Positions 27,101 through 33,438 of a DNA stretch of 64,000 nucleotides are shown here, piece after piece. Where the stretch lies: assembly GCF_014698305.1 (NCBI RefSeq), contig NZ_JACJST010000005.1, forward strand, positions 205,942-269,941, written 5' to 3'. The translations under genes were made by a program, and so were the position numbers. The stretch is from Anabaena lutea FACHB-196 (lineage in GTDB: Bacteria > Cyanobacteriota > Cyanobacteriia > Cyanobacteriales > Nostocaceae). The notes beneath the pieces are model-generated. The model did not search any database. It worked only from the letters and a program-made list of their open reading frames with translations, and was not told the origin of the DNA. Every line of letters starts with the position of its first letter. The stretch's first letter is position 1.

Positions 27101-27316
27101 ATAAATACCCAGTCTTTTATCGAAGGGTAAACCGGGTGTGTAGCGATAGCGTATGGAAAAGGTGAGGTTATAAACTCTACCTATATCGCTGAGAAGGAGT
27201 AAGAAGTCTTTTTGACTGCTGAGAACTTTTTGACGTACTTCTTGTCCGTATTGGGAGGTGTATTTTTGGGATTTTAGATCGGGGAGTTGGGGTATTTGGA
27301 AGATTAGGGGGAACAT
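24182..27316 (-). CDS. HerA/FtsK-superfamily ATPase with coiled-coil tail
   Basis: A 1044-residue P-loop ATPase. Residues 1-390 are an N-terminal region without a motif I recognise. The HerA-like core spans about 390-790: Walker A GVPGSGKTTT (K422), Walker B HIILLEEAHN (E667/E668), IIIADQLPTGVA (sensor-like; HerA proteins usually have a QRP here), and HRLVSADDRKDIG (arginine-finger region). Residues 810-1044 are long coiled coils. HerA-type pumps form hexamers that move DNA or drive nucleases and are frequent in prokaryotic conflict systems. The start is 10 bp after the stop of the 564-residue gene, so the two are coupled. No nuclease domain is visible in it. The defence role is inference. 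Confidence 0.9.
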   Translation of the reverse strand: MFPLIFQIPQLPDLKSQKYTSQYGQEVRQKVLSSQKDFLLLLSDIGRVYNLTFSIRYRYTPGLPFDKRLGIYLVVSQSQPISPDTETQIAEDIKKIITDGFLNQFYKIELQTEVPQLQNLNWVDCIGEAIKHEEIISTRPKDSLASLNTKGLPNYYVPLQLEADEANDMLVVCQVISRFNSSMILEITLQPDTTTLQEKSSWINALDQMLSQLRQASSSSSLSSAKEGDRNAQLVSRIYEKYQFSYLTESLFRYSFKVLGKNELAVRSVLGTLLLSGTKKSRYRTIILTPNHPTFTDSLAATQSGKLSTATHWEEWDKGLGEAEFGGDSITGKGSVRVLDLKPLHRYATLNEISGLFRIVVPSDAPVAGISQENDITSLDKDKQWIDFGGYEINRGEENKIQIELKQLNKHAFICGVPGSGKTTTAFNLLTQLWSHGIPFLVFEPAKTEYRSLLAINPNLSKFTRADLEFLKSLKILTQELRVYTLGNDLISPFRFNPFEVSAGVPFYEHISNLEASFRGALPLSGPLPALLSEALEEIYYHREWTGSEEGTPENLPIPTMRDLYDKITALFETKDYAGEVKSNLKTALEVRIGSLLKRGVGAMLNTQRSSPTIADLLQYPTILELDYLNQDQANLMTFFLLTKIREYIKRQRTEKAGNPEHIILLEEAHNLVGRNLGTSSGEDANTKQEAANYVTRMLAEMRALREAIIIADQLPTGVAAEVVKTTNVKIAHRLVSADDRKDIGQAMLLDQSQMEEIARLQPGESFLYMEGWYRPHPVKIPYENSAKEKLGVESSITNDKIRNFIKSRTWYIKGQETLLSTALQEYQRLYKEYNQSLTDIREELQEVSQGCTELQLLLSNLKQEIFHRLAGELRFDLNPVPDELSLQIDRRIDANNIRSFKYLQLAADLTLTDLVDLESLVNQRLDIFDKSYQEVLDKNNKIRRSHYKQLWQKTSRQMQTIQQQIINLAQILGRESQVADIQKLKDNLDYEQRRITDVEDFSLKEILKRLQNEKRELQDKLTEVLSLAIQQAKINKVKRDLQI

Positions 27317-27326
27317 GGTTGAATAA

Positions 27327-29021
27327 TTAAATTGATAATAGATTTAATATCTTTTGTTTTTCATCATTAAGTCTATGTTGTTCACTAGATTTTTTACTAA
27401 TAGTTTCTCGTCGGCTTTTTTGAGAACCTTCAAAGAATTCTCCACATATTTGAATAGCTACAAATTCAAATATAACACCAAGTATAATTGAACCAATAAT
27501 AATCCCTCCCCAGTGCATCATAATATGAATTAAAAAAGCCATAATAAATGAAGCAAAGGGAGATATTTTTAGTAGTAAATTAATTTGTTCAAGATTTGCT
27601 TGTTCATTGTCAATCTTTTTATCTAGAGGAGCTAATTTATCTTGTATGTAACCTTTATAAAATTTGTTTACTTCGTATTTTGATCGTGATAATTCATCAT
27701 GCAAATACTGTAAATAATTATCTAAAATTAAATCATATTGGTCATTTTCTTCTATGTTTATATAGGGAATAGTATTAAAAGTATTATTTACAATTATTTT
27801 TGTATACACCAAAAAATTGGTAGATTGGATTTGTTCTAGTTGTTTATCAAGGTTAGATTTTAAATCTAGTGTTGCTTTGTATCTGTTTTCACATAATTCC
27901 TTCTTTGTATTTATTTCATTTCTGAGGTTATTTAAAAAAAGCTGGCAATCATTCTTTACTTTATTCCTATGTAATGTTGGCAACATAGTTACTAAGTTAT
28001 TTGCCATATCTTTCAACTTTTTGTATAAATTAGATGTATAGTAAGATGTAGAACGCTTATTTGAATTAAATTCTTCTTGGATTAAAGATATAGCTGTTAA
28101 TAAATCTGGCTGATAATATTGATTAAAGTTACTTAGCAATGAACCATCTATTTTCGATAAATTATCAGCAGCAATTTTTCTAGTGTTAGAATTATTACTC
28201 TGTAAACAATGAACTTGAGTTTCAACCAATATAGCAATATTCTCTTTACTGACACTGGGATTTATTATTTGACTATATGCTTCTTGACAAGCAACTAATT
28301 CAAATAATTCATTTTCATCTACTTCTGATGCAGAACTTCCCATATTTTCTGCTCTTTGTAAAGCCTGATTAGTTTCTCTGATAGCTCGTAAAAATAAAGC
28401 ATTAAATACTTTGATAATTATTGATTTAGAATTATCCACTATTGCTAAAAGTGCATGAACACCCAAGCCTGTCTTTTTTATATCAGTAAAATTTTGACCT
28501 TGCGCTTTTATAGATGCTGTTTCTGATCTGAGCTTTTCTAAATCTCCATATATCCAAAAATTTAAATAATCTCCAAAATCATTACTTGATAACAAATTTT
28601 TGTCTCCAATTCTTTTAATTTTACCCTGTACTATCTTTTCAGCAAGACTCTTAGGTTCTACCGTTAAGTGTCGAGATACAGCAATAAAATCAAACTTCAG
28701 ATTTTCAATAGTCGTCGCAGCAGACCAGCAAATTAAATCCGTTTTTCCTGACTGCGCTTGCTCACTTAGAATCGCCAACAAATCATCACTTTGCTTTAAT
28801 CTTTCCCTAGTATCTGCATCTTTAATCTTGCCAAAAGCCTGAATAGTTAAAGCTACCACTGCTTCTAACTTAATATTTTTCAATATCTCTACAAATGCCT
28901 CAACAGGTGGTGGATCACTTATCGCTAAAGCCTCAAATAAATCAATTTGTTCCCCTGCATTTTGACATTCCCGGAAAGCGTTAATGATTTCAGCAGCAGT
29001 TCTGAGGCTTGAGTAATCCAT
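27327..29021 (-). CDS. Membrane-anchored helical repeat/coiled-coil protein, unknown function
   Basis: Not recognised. 564 residues. The first 130 look like alpha-helical repeats of the HEAT kind (PVEAFVEILKNIKLEAVVALTIQAFGKI; LICWSAATTIENL). Residues about 340-485 are charged helices and coiled coil. Two adjacent membrane helices lie at about 488-525 (SFIMAFLIHIMM and IIIGSIILGVIFEFVAI), followed by a basic tail. It is AT-rich compared with the flanking metabolic genes. It is the first gene of the four-gene minus-strand cluster and is coupled to the ATPase gene. It may be the membrane effector or sensor of that module; this is inference. Confidence 0.8.
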   Translation of the reverse strand: MDYSSLRTAAEIINAFRECQNAGEQIDLFEALAISDPPPVEAFVEILKNIKLEAVVALTIQAFGKIKDADTRERLKQSDDLLAILSEQAQSGKTDLICWSAATTIENLKFDFIAVSRHLTVEPKSLAEKIVQGKIKRIGDKNLLSSNDFGDYLNFWIYGDLEKLRSETASIKAQGQNFTDIKKTGLGVHALLAIVDNSKSIIIKVFNALFLRAIRETNQALQRAENMGSSASEVDENELFELVACQEAYSQIINPSVSKENIAILVETQVHCLQSNNSNTRKIAADNLSKIDGSLLSNFNQYYQPDLLTAISLIQEEFNSNKRSTSYYTSNLYKKLKDMANNLVTMLPTLHRNKVKNDCQLFLNNLRNEINTKKELCENRYKATLDLKSNLDKQLEQIQSTNFLVYTKIIVNNTFNTIPYINIEENDQYDLILDNYLQYLHDELSRSKYEVNKFYKGYIQDKLAPLDKKIDNEQANLEQINLLLKISPFASFIMAFLIHIMMHWGGIIIGSIILGVIFEFVAIQICGEFFEGSQKSRRETISKKSSEQHRLNDEKQKILNLLSI

Positions 29022-29282
29022 ACTGTTGGTAGATGTGACAATTTATTTGTATATAAAATATCACATATCACCGCGTCATAATAAAGCGCTTATACTTAAT
29101 TAACAATTGTTGAAAAATAATGAATGTCTCCAGATCCCAGACTGCTCAAATGAAGATCCAATTTGTAATTTACCAAAATTCCCAAACCTAGGCGATATTA
29201 TATCCTATTTATGCATTTTCATTGAATCATGTGGTTTTAATATCTATAATAGATTTATCTTCGTTTCTAAAAGGATTTGACC
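29022..29282. promoter_or_regulatory. Divergent spacer between ATPase cluster and DUF29 genes
   Basis: A 261-bp AT-rich region must hold the promoters for both the four-gene minus-strand cluster and the DUF29 pair. No operator-like palindrome is obvious. AAGGA (29271-29275) is the ribosome-binding site for the first DUF29 gene. Confidence 0.5.
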
Positions 29283-29729
29283 ATGAAAATAGAAGAAAAA
29301 TCAACACTCTATGAAACTGATTATCAAGAATGGATAGAAACTACATTACAGCATTTACGTAGGCAAAATTTTAATCACTTAGATTTAGAGCATCTCATTG
29401 AAGAAATTGAAGCAATGGGTAAAAGTGATAAACGAGAATTACAAAATAGACTAATAATTTTACTAATGCACTTATTAAAATGGAAATATCAACCAGAAAA
29501 TCAATCTAATAGTTGGTTATCTACCATTGATGAACAACGTCGTCAAATTTCATTTATTTTTGAAGATAGTCCTAGCTTAGAAAAAAATTATCTAACTACG
29601 GTATTTGATAAATGTTATCAAATGGCTCGAAAATCAGCTAGTAAAGAAACTAAATTACCTATTAGCGAATTTCCTGAAAACTGCCCTTTTGCTCAAAGTG
29701 AAATTTTCGATTTTGATTTTTATCCCTAA
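29283..29729 (+). CDS. DUF29 family protein (first copy)
   Basis: A 148-residue DUF29 protein, a helical family expanded in cyanobacteria and without a known function. The family pattern is visible: LYETDYQEWIETTLQHLR, LDLEHLIEEIEAMGKSDKREL, LLMHLLKWKYQP, and the C-terminal FPENCPFAQSEIFD. ATG 29283 is chosen for its AAGGA ribosome-binding site; the frame is open from TTG 29277. A paralogue follows 26 bp downstream. Confidence 0.88.
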   Translation: MKIEEKSTLYETDYQEWIETTLQHLRRQNFNHLDLEHLIEEIEAMGKSDKRELQNRLIILLMHLLKWKYQPENQSNSWLSTIDEQRRQISFIFEDSPSLEKNYLTTVFDKCYQMARKSASKETKLPISEFPENCPFAQSEIFDFDFYP

Positions 29730-29755
29730 TCTTTATTTATAGGAGTTTTGACACC

Positions 29756-30205
29756 ATGATAACTGTAAAGACTTTGTACGAAACTGACTTTAATCTCTGG
29801 TTAGAAGAAACTGCAATTCTCCTGAAAAAAGGAGAACTAGACCAATTAGATATCGAAAATTTACTTGAAGAAATTGAAGGGATGAGTCGCAAAGAAAAAG
29901 ATGCTTTAGAAAGTAATCTAATTCGGGTAATTCAACATTTACTTAAGTGGCATTATCAACCACAAAAACGCTCTCCCAGTTGGTCTTATACCATTATTGA
30001 ACACTCTCGCAGACTAAATAAAGCTTTTAAAAATAGTCCTAGTCTGAAGCCTTACTTCGATGCTGTATTTAATGAATGTTATAATGAAGCTTGTAAAGCT
30101 GCTGCTGTTGAAACTCAACTTCCTTTAACTACTTTTCCTGAATCATGTCCCTTTACCAAGTCTGATATTTTGGATGTTAATGTTGATGATTATTTGATTA
30201 ACTAA
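29756..30205 (+). CDS. DUF29 family protein (second copy)
   Basis: A 149-residue paralogue of the preceding protein with the same blocks: LYETDFNLWLEETAILLKK, LDIENLLEEIEGMSRKEKDAL, HLLKWHYQP, SPSLKPYFDAVFNECY and FPESCPFTKSDILD. The TTTATAGGAG before ATG 29756 is a clear ribosome-binding site. The tandem arrangement suggests an old duplication, since the two have diverged strongly. Function unknown. Confidence 0.88.
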   Translation: MITVKTLYETDFNLWLEETAILLKKGELDQLDIENLLEEIEGMSRKEKDALESNLIRVIQHLLKWHYQPQKRSPSWSYTIIEHSRRLNKAFKNSPSLKPYFDAVFNECYNEACKAAAVETQLPLTTFPESCPFTKSDILDVNVDDYLIN

Positions 30206-30267
30206 TATTGTCACTATCTATTTCAAAAGGTAATTTTTCAAAATTTTTAATCCTTTGATTCGATAAA

Positions 30268-30294
30268 GTAGGGGTTTAGCCTTGCTAAACCCTT
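30268..30294. repeat. Palindrome of the TAGGGG-shell family
   Basis: GTAGGGGTTTAGC (30268-30280) and GCTAAACCC (30284-30292), followed by TTAC, form a hairpin with loop CTT. It shares the outer GTAGGGG arm with the elements at 10007 and 61446 but has a different inner arm. It lies between convergent genes. Confidence 0.8.
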
Positions 30295-30331
30295 ACAACT
30301 ACTAACCCACTACCACACCCCTACATTTTGA

Positions 30332-31051
30332 TCAACTTTTTGCCATTGGTGGAAAAACAGAAATACTCCTTGGTGCTTCAGACGAGGGTAAGAATTTCTC
30401 TACCAATAATTGTTGGTAAGTATTTAAAGAATCTTGCCAATTCTGAACTAGTTGTTGCAAGTCCTGTATTTTTTCTGCTGGGGTGTTACCAGCAAGAGGA
30501 TAGTTGAAGTTACCAGAAAATAAAATAGCTGGTGCTTGCTTGTCAGGAAACTGAACATTTACTTGGTTGATACCCAAGTTTAGTGTTCCCCGTTTTAAAG
30601 GATAAGTTAACTGCAAAGTAGCATTCACTTTTCCTTCTCCAAATTGCTGCCATGAACCTGGTGCTAAAAGTTTACCGCTTATGTACTGGTATGCATCAGC
30701 TTCTGAGTCAAAGGTAGTAAATCCTCTAGGGTTAATCCCCACGGTTTGATACTCTACTTGGGATAGTTTGTCTATGAGGTTTTGAGTAATTTTAGGTACT
30801 AGTACTTCTGCTGCTGGTTTTGTTCCTATACTCTCCAATAATGTTACGCTATTAGGCTGGGCAACGATTCCTAAGCCATTGGTAAAAAAAATCTGGACTA
30901 CACCATTGGTATAAGCTGGTTGTTTTGCTAACTCCCAATCTGCGGGAATAACTCCTGTGTATTTCAAGAAATCAGGAGTCAGAACGGTGGGATTGAGATT
31001 TTTGGCGATAATAACGATCGCTAATTCTTGGATTTCAAAATTTTGGCTCAT
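30332..31051 (-). CDS. Conserved-looking protein of unknown function
   Basis: A 239-residue soluble protein without signal peptide or membrane helix and without a motif I recognise. The sequence alternates strands and short helices (ELAIVIIAKNLNPTVLTPDFLKYTGVIPADWEL; GVVQIFFTNGLGIVAQPNSVTLLESIG; GTLNLGINQVNVQFP; ILFSGNFNYPL). The segment NPTVLTPDFLKYTGVIPADWEL and the later beta-rich block hint at an immunity- or TIGR04255-like fold, but I cannot support that. It is convergent with the DUF29 pair and divergent from crtD. Confidence 0.7.
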   Translation of the reverse strand: MSQNFEIQELAIVIIAKNLNPTVLTPDFLKYTGVIPADWELAKQPAYTNGVVQIFFTNGLGIVAQPNSVTLLESIGTKPAAEVLVPKITQNLIDKLSQVEYQTVGINPRGFTTFDSEADAYQYISGKLLAPGSWQQFGEGKVNATLQLTYPLKRGTLNLGINQVNVQFPDKQAPAILFSGNFNYPLAGNTPAEKIQDLQQLVQNWQDSLNTYQQLLVEKFLPSSEAPRSISVFPPMAKS

Positions 31052-31209
31052 AAACCTATGTGCTTTTTGACATTACTAATACTGTATACCCAAATACAAG
31101 TATAAATATAGCGTTTCCTAAAATTGATTCTCGCACTTCCTTCTTGTCTTTGCCCGATTTAATTTAAAATTATGAGTAGTAATATTAAGAATTGTAAAAT
31201 TAAGTATCA

Positions 31210-32724
31210 ATGCCTAGTCTTTCCCTTAACAAAAATCAATCCCGCGTTATTGTCGTTGGTGCGGGTATAGGTGGACTTACCGCCGGTGCATTATTGGCAC
31301 ATAGAGGTTATAGCGTCTTAATTCTTGATCAGGCTTTAGTTCCCGGTGGTTGTGCTTCCACCTTTAAACGTCAAGGCTTTACCTTTGATGTGGGTGCAAC
31401 TCAAGTTGCAGGTTTAGAACCTGGGGGAATTCATCACCGCATTTTCTCAGAATTAAATATAGATTTACCAGAAGCAACGCCTTGTGACCCTGCTTGTGCG
31501 GTTTATCTCCCTGGGGAGTCTACACCCATCAATGTCTGGCGTGATTCTCAAAAATGGCAGGAAGAACGCCAAAAACAATTTCCTGGTAGTGAACCTTTTT
31601 GGCAATTATTAACAACTTTATTTAATGCTAGTTGGGAATTTCAAGGACGTGATCCTGTTTTACCACCCCGTAATTTATGGGATTTAGGACAATTAATCCA
31701 AGCGGTGCGTCCGAGTACGTTGATAACTGCACCTTTCACTTTGTTTACTGTGGGAGATGCTTTACGGTTATGTGGTTTAGGGAGTGATTCCCGACTGCGG
31801 ACGTTTTTGGATTTACAACTCAAGTTGTATTCGCAAGTGAGTGCGGAAGAAACGGCTTTGCTTTATGCTGCAACAGCGTTGAGTGTTTCCCAATTACCCC
31901 AAGGATTGTTTCACCTCCAGGGTAGTATGCAAGTGTTGAGCGATCGCTTGGTAGAATCTTTAGAACGAGACGGTGGTAAGTTATTAATGCGCCACACCGT
32001 CGAAAAAATCAACGTTGAAAATGGTAAAGCTAACGCTGTAGTTATTAAAAATCAGAAAACCGGCGAAGTTTGGACAGAATCGGCAGATCATGTAGTTGCT
32101 AATGTCACTGTCCAGAATTTAGTAGAATTATTAGGAGAAAATGCTCCTTCTGGATATAAACAAAGAGTAGCCAAACTACCTCCAACTTCCGGTGCATTTG
32201 TAGTTTATTTGGGTGTAGAGAAGAGTGCAATTCCTGCTGATTGTCCGCCTCATCTACAATTTCTATATGATATCAACGGACCAATAGGTGAGAATAATTC
32301 CCTGTTTGTATCTGTGAGTCATGAAGGAGATGGCCGCGCACCGGAAGGAAAAGCCACAATTATTGCTTCTTCTTTTGTTGATTTTACTCCCTGGTGGAAT
32401 ACTCAAGATTATGAAGGGTTAAAACAAAAATTTACCCAAGATGCAATATCTAAACTTTCACAATATTTCTATTTAAAGCCAGAAACTATCATTTATGTAG
32501 AAGCTGCCACACCTAAAACTTTTGCTCATTTTACCGGCAGAGAAAGCGGTATTGTTGGTGGTATTGGTCAAAGAATTCCTACTTTTGGCCCCTTTGGTTT
32601 TGCTAATCGTACACCTATTAATAATTTGTGGTTAGTTGGTGATTCAACTCATCCAGGGGAAGGAACTGCGGGGGTGAGTTATTCGGCGTTGACGGTAGTT
32701 AGACAAATTCAAGCTCAAAATTAA
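31210..32724 (+). CDS. crtD: CrtD-type carotenoid desaturase
   Basis: A 504-residue FAD-dependent enzyme of the phytoene-desaturase/CrtI family. The dinucleotide-binding motif is VVGAGIGGLTAGALLAHRGYSVLILD (16-41), followed by PGGCASTFKRQGFTFDVGAT. The C-terminal FAD signature is NLWLVGDSTHPGEGTAGVSYSAL. The length and the PGGC...FDVGAT form fit cyanobacterial CrtD, the C-3',4' desaturase of myxol glycoside synthesis, better than CrtO ketolase or CrtH isomerase. It remains an assignment by resemblance. Its stop codon overlaps the ATG of the hicB gene (TAATG). Confidence 0.75.
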   Translation: MPSLSLNKNQSRVIVVGAGIGGLTAGALLAHRGYSVLILDQALVPGGCASTFKRQGFTFDVGATQVAGLEPGGIHHRIFSELNIDLPEATPCDPACAVYLPGESTPINVWRDSQKWQEERQKQFPGSEPFWQLLTTLFNASWEFQGRDPVLPPRNLWDLGQLIQAVRPSTLITAPFTLFTVGDALRLCGLGSDSRLRTFLDLQLKLYSQVSAEETALLYAATALSVSQLPQGLFHLQGSMQVLSDRLVESLERDGGKLLMRHTVEKINVENGKANAVVIKNQKTGEVWTESADHVVANVTVQNLVELLGENAPSGYKQRVAKLPPTSGAFVVYLGVEKSAIPADCPPHLQFLYDINGPIGENNSLFVSVSHEGDGRAPEGKATIIASSFVDFTPWWNTQDYEGLKQKFTQDAISKLSQYFYLKPETIIYVEAATPKTFAHFTGRESGIVGGIGQRIPTFGPFGFANRTPINNLWLVGDSTHPGEGTAGVSYSALTVVRQIQAQN

Positions 32725-32975
32725 TGGTTAAGCAAATGCAAACACTAATTAGACTCAAAATTGAAAAATTTACAGAAGATGGTGAAGAATATTTTTTGGC
32801 GACCAGTGATGATTTACAAGGATTAGTTGCCGAAGGAAAAACAGTACAGGAAGCTATAGAAATTGCTGAAGATGTAGCCAAAGTCTTATTAGATTTAGAA
32901 AAAGAAAATAATCATAATTTTCAGTTACAACATTTACCTTCTCAGTTTGAATATCCGCTAATTATGGAGGTTTAA
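32724..32975 (+). CDS. hicB: HicB-type antitoxin
   Basis: An 83-residue HicB antitoxin with the degenerate RNase H-like fold: RLKIEKFTEDGEEYFLATSDDLQGLVAEGKTVQEAIEIAEDVA. The G-x-T-x2-EA-x3-AE pattern is characteristic. It neutralises HicA and usually represses the operon; here no C-terminal DNA-binding helix domain is obvious. ATG 32724 overlaps the crtD stop; ATG 32736 is an alternative. The stop overlaps the hicA start (TAATG at 32973-32977). Confidence 0.88.
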   Translation: MVKQMQTLIRLKIEKFTEDGEEYFLATSDDLQGLVAEGKTVQEAIEIAEDVAKVLLDLEKENNHNFQLQHLPSQFEYPLIMEV

Positions 32976-33196
32976 TGGGAAAATTAGCAGGGTTTTCTTA
33001 TCGAGAAGTGACTCAAAAATTAGGAAAATTAGGTTTCCAATTTTACCGTTCAGCAAAAGGAGATCATGAAATATGGTTTAATCCAGAAATTAATCAAAAA
33101 ACAACGATTCCTCATCATCGAGAGATTAAGGAAGGAACACTCAGAAATATCCTCAAACAAGCTCAAATTGATGTTGATGTTTTTCTTAATGTTTAG
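32975..33196 (+). CDS. hicA: HicA-type mRNA interferase toxin
   Basis: A 73-residue HicA toxin with the dsRNA-binding-like fold: SYREVTQKLGKLGFQFYRSAKGDHEIWFNPE, TTIPHHREIKEGTLRNILKQAQI. The histidine of GDHEIW matches the catalytic His of the family, which cuts mRNA and tmRNA. The order is antitoxin first, and the two genes overlap by one base. A terminator follows at 33395-33427 after a possible short frame. Confidence 0.9.
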   Translation: MGKLAGFSYREVTQKLGKLGFQFYRSAKGDHEIWFNPEINQKTTIPHHREIKEGTLRNILKQAQIDVDVFLNV

Positions 33197-33220
33197 TTTC
33201 TCAAAGATTGGAGAAAAATT

Positions 33221-33379
33221 TTGTTATCTTTACATAATTCAGAAACTCAAATCAGCCCCACTTTTGCACCACTACAAATCAAAGAAATGCCCCGATTTAT
33301 CGAAGAAAGTAAAAAGATTGGACAAATAGCCGCAACTCGCGTTTTCCGAACTTGGGTTAGACTTGCATTAAATGAATAA
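33221..33379 (+). CDS. Possible 52-residue protein or gene remnant
   Basis: A TTG-start frame with GGAGA 7 bp upstream, running to TAA at 33377-33379. The sequence includes ISPTFAPLQIKEMPRFIEES and GQIAATRVFRTWVRLALNE. The composition looks like real protein, with a helix-like Arg/Trp-rich end, but it could also be the C-terminal remnant of a longer gene. It follows hicA directly and precedes the shared terminator. I do not recognise it. Confidence 0.35.
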   Translation: MLSLHNSETQISPTFAPLQIKEMPRFIEESKKIGQIAATRVFRTWVRLALNE

Positions 33380-33394
33380 TATTAAATTAAACAA

Positions 33395-33427
33395 AAAAAG
33401 GGGCTGATTTTACACAGTCCCCTTTTT
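33395..33427. terminator. Bidirectional terminator after the hic operon
   Basis: AAAAAGGGGCTG (33395-33406 region) pairs with CAGTCCCCTTTTT (ending 33427), with one bulge. The flanking A and T runs suit termination in both directions between hicBA and the convergent minus-strand gene. Confidence 0.85.
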
Positions 33428-33438
33428 CCAATCACCCA

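Noticed and set aside
24182..27316. ATPase considered as a conjugation VirB4/TraG protein
   Set aside because: No relaxase, pilus or other transfer genes are nearby and the Walker B and arginine-finger region look more like HerA; kept only as a distant possibility.
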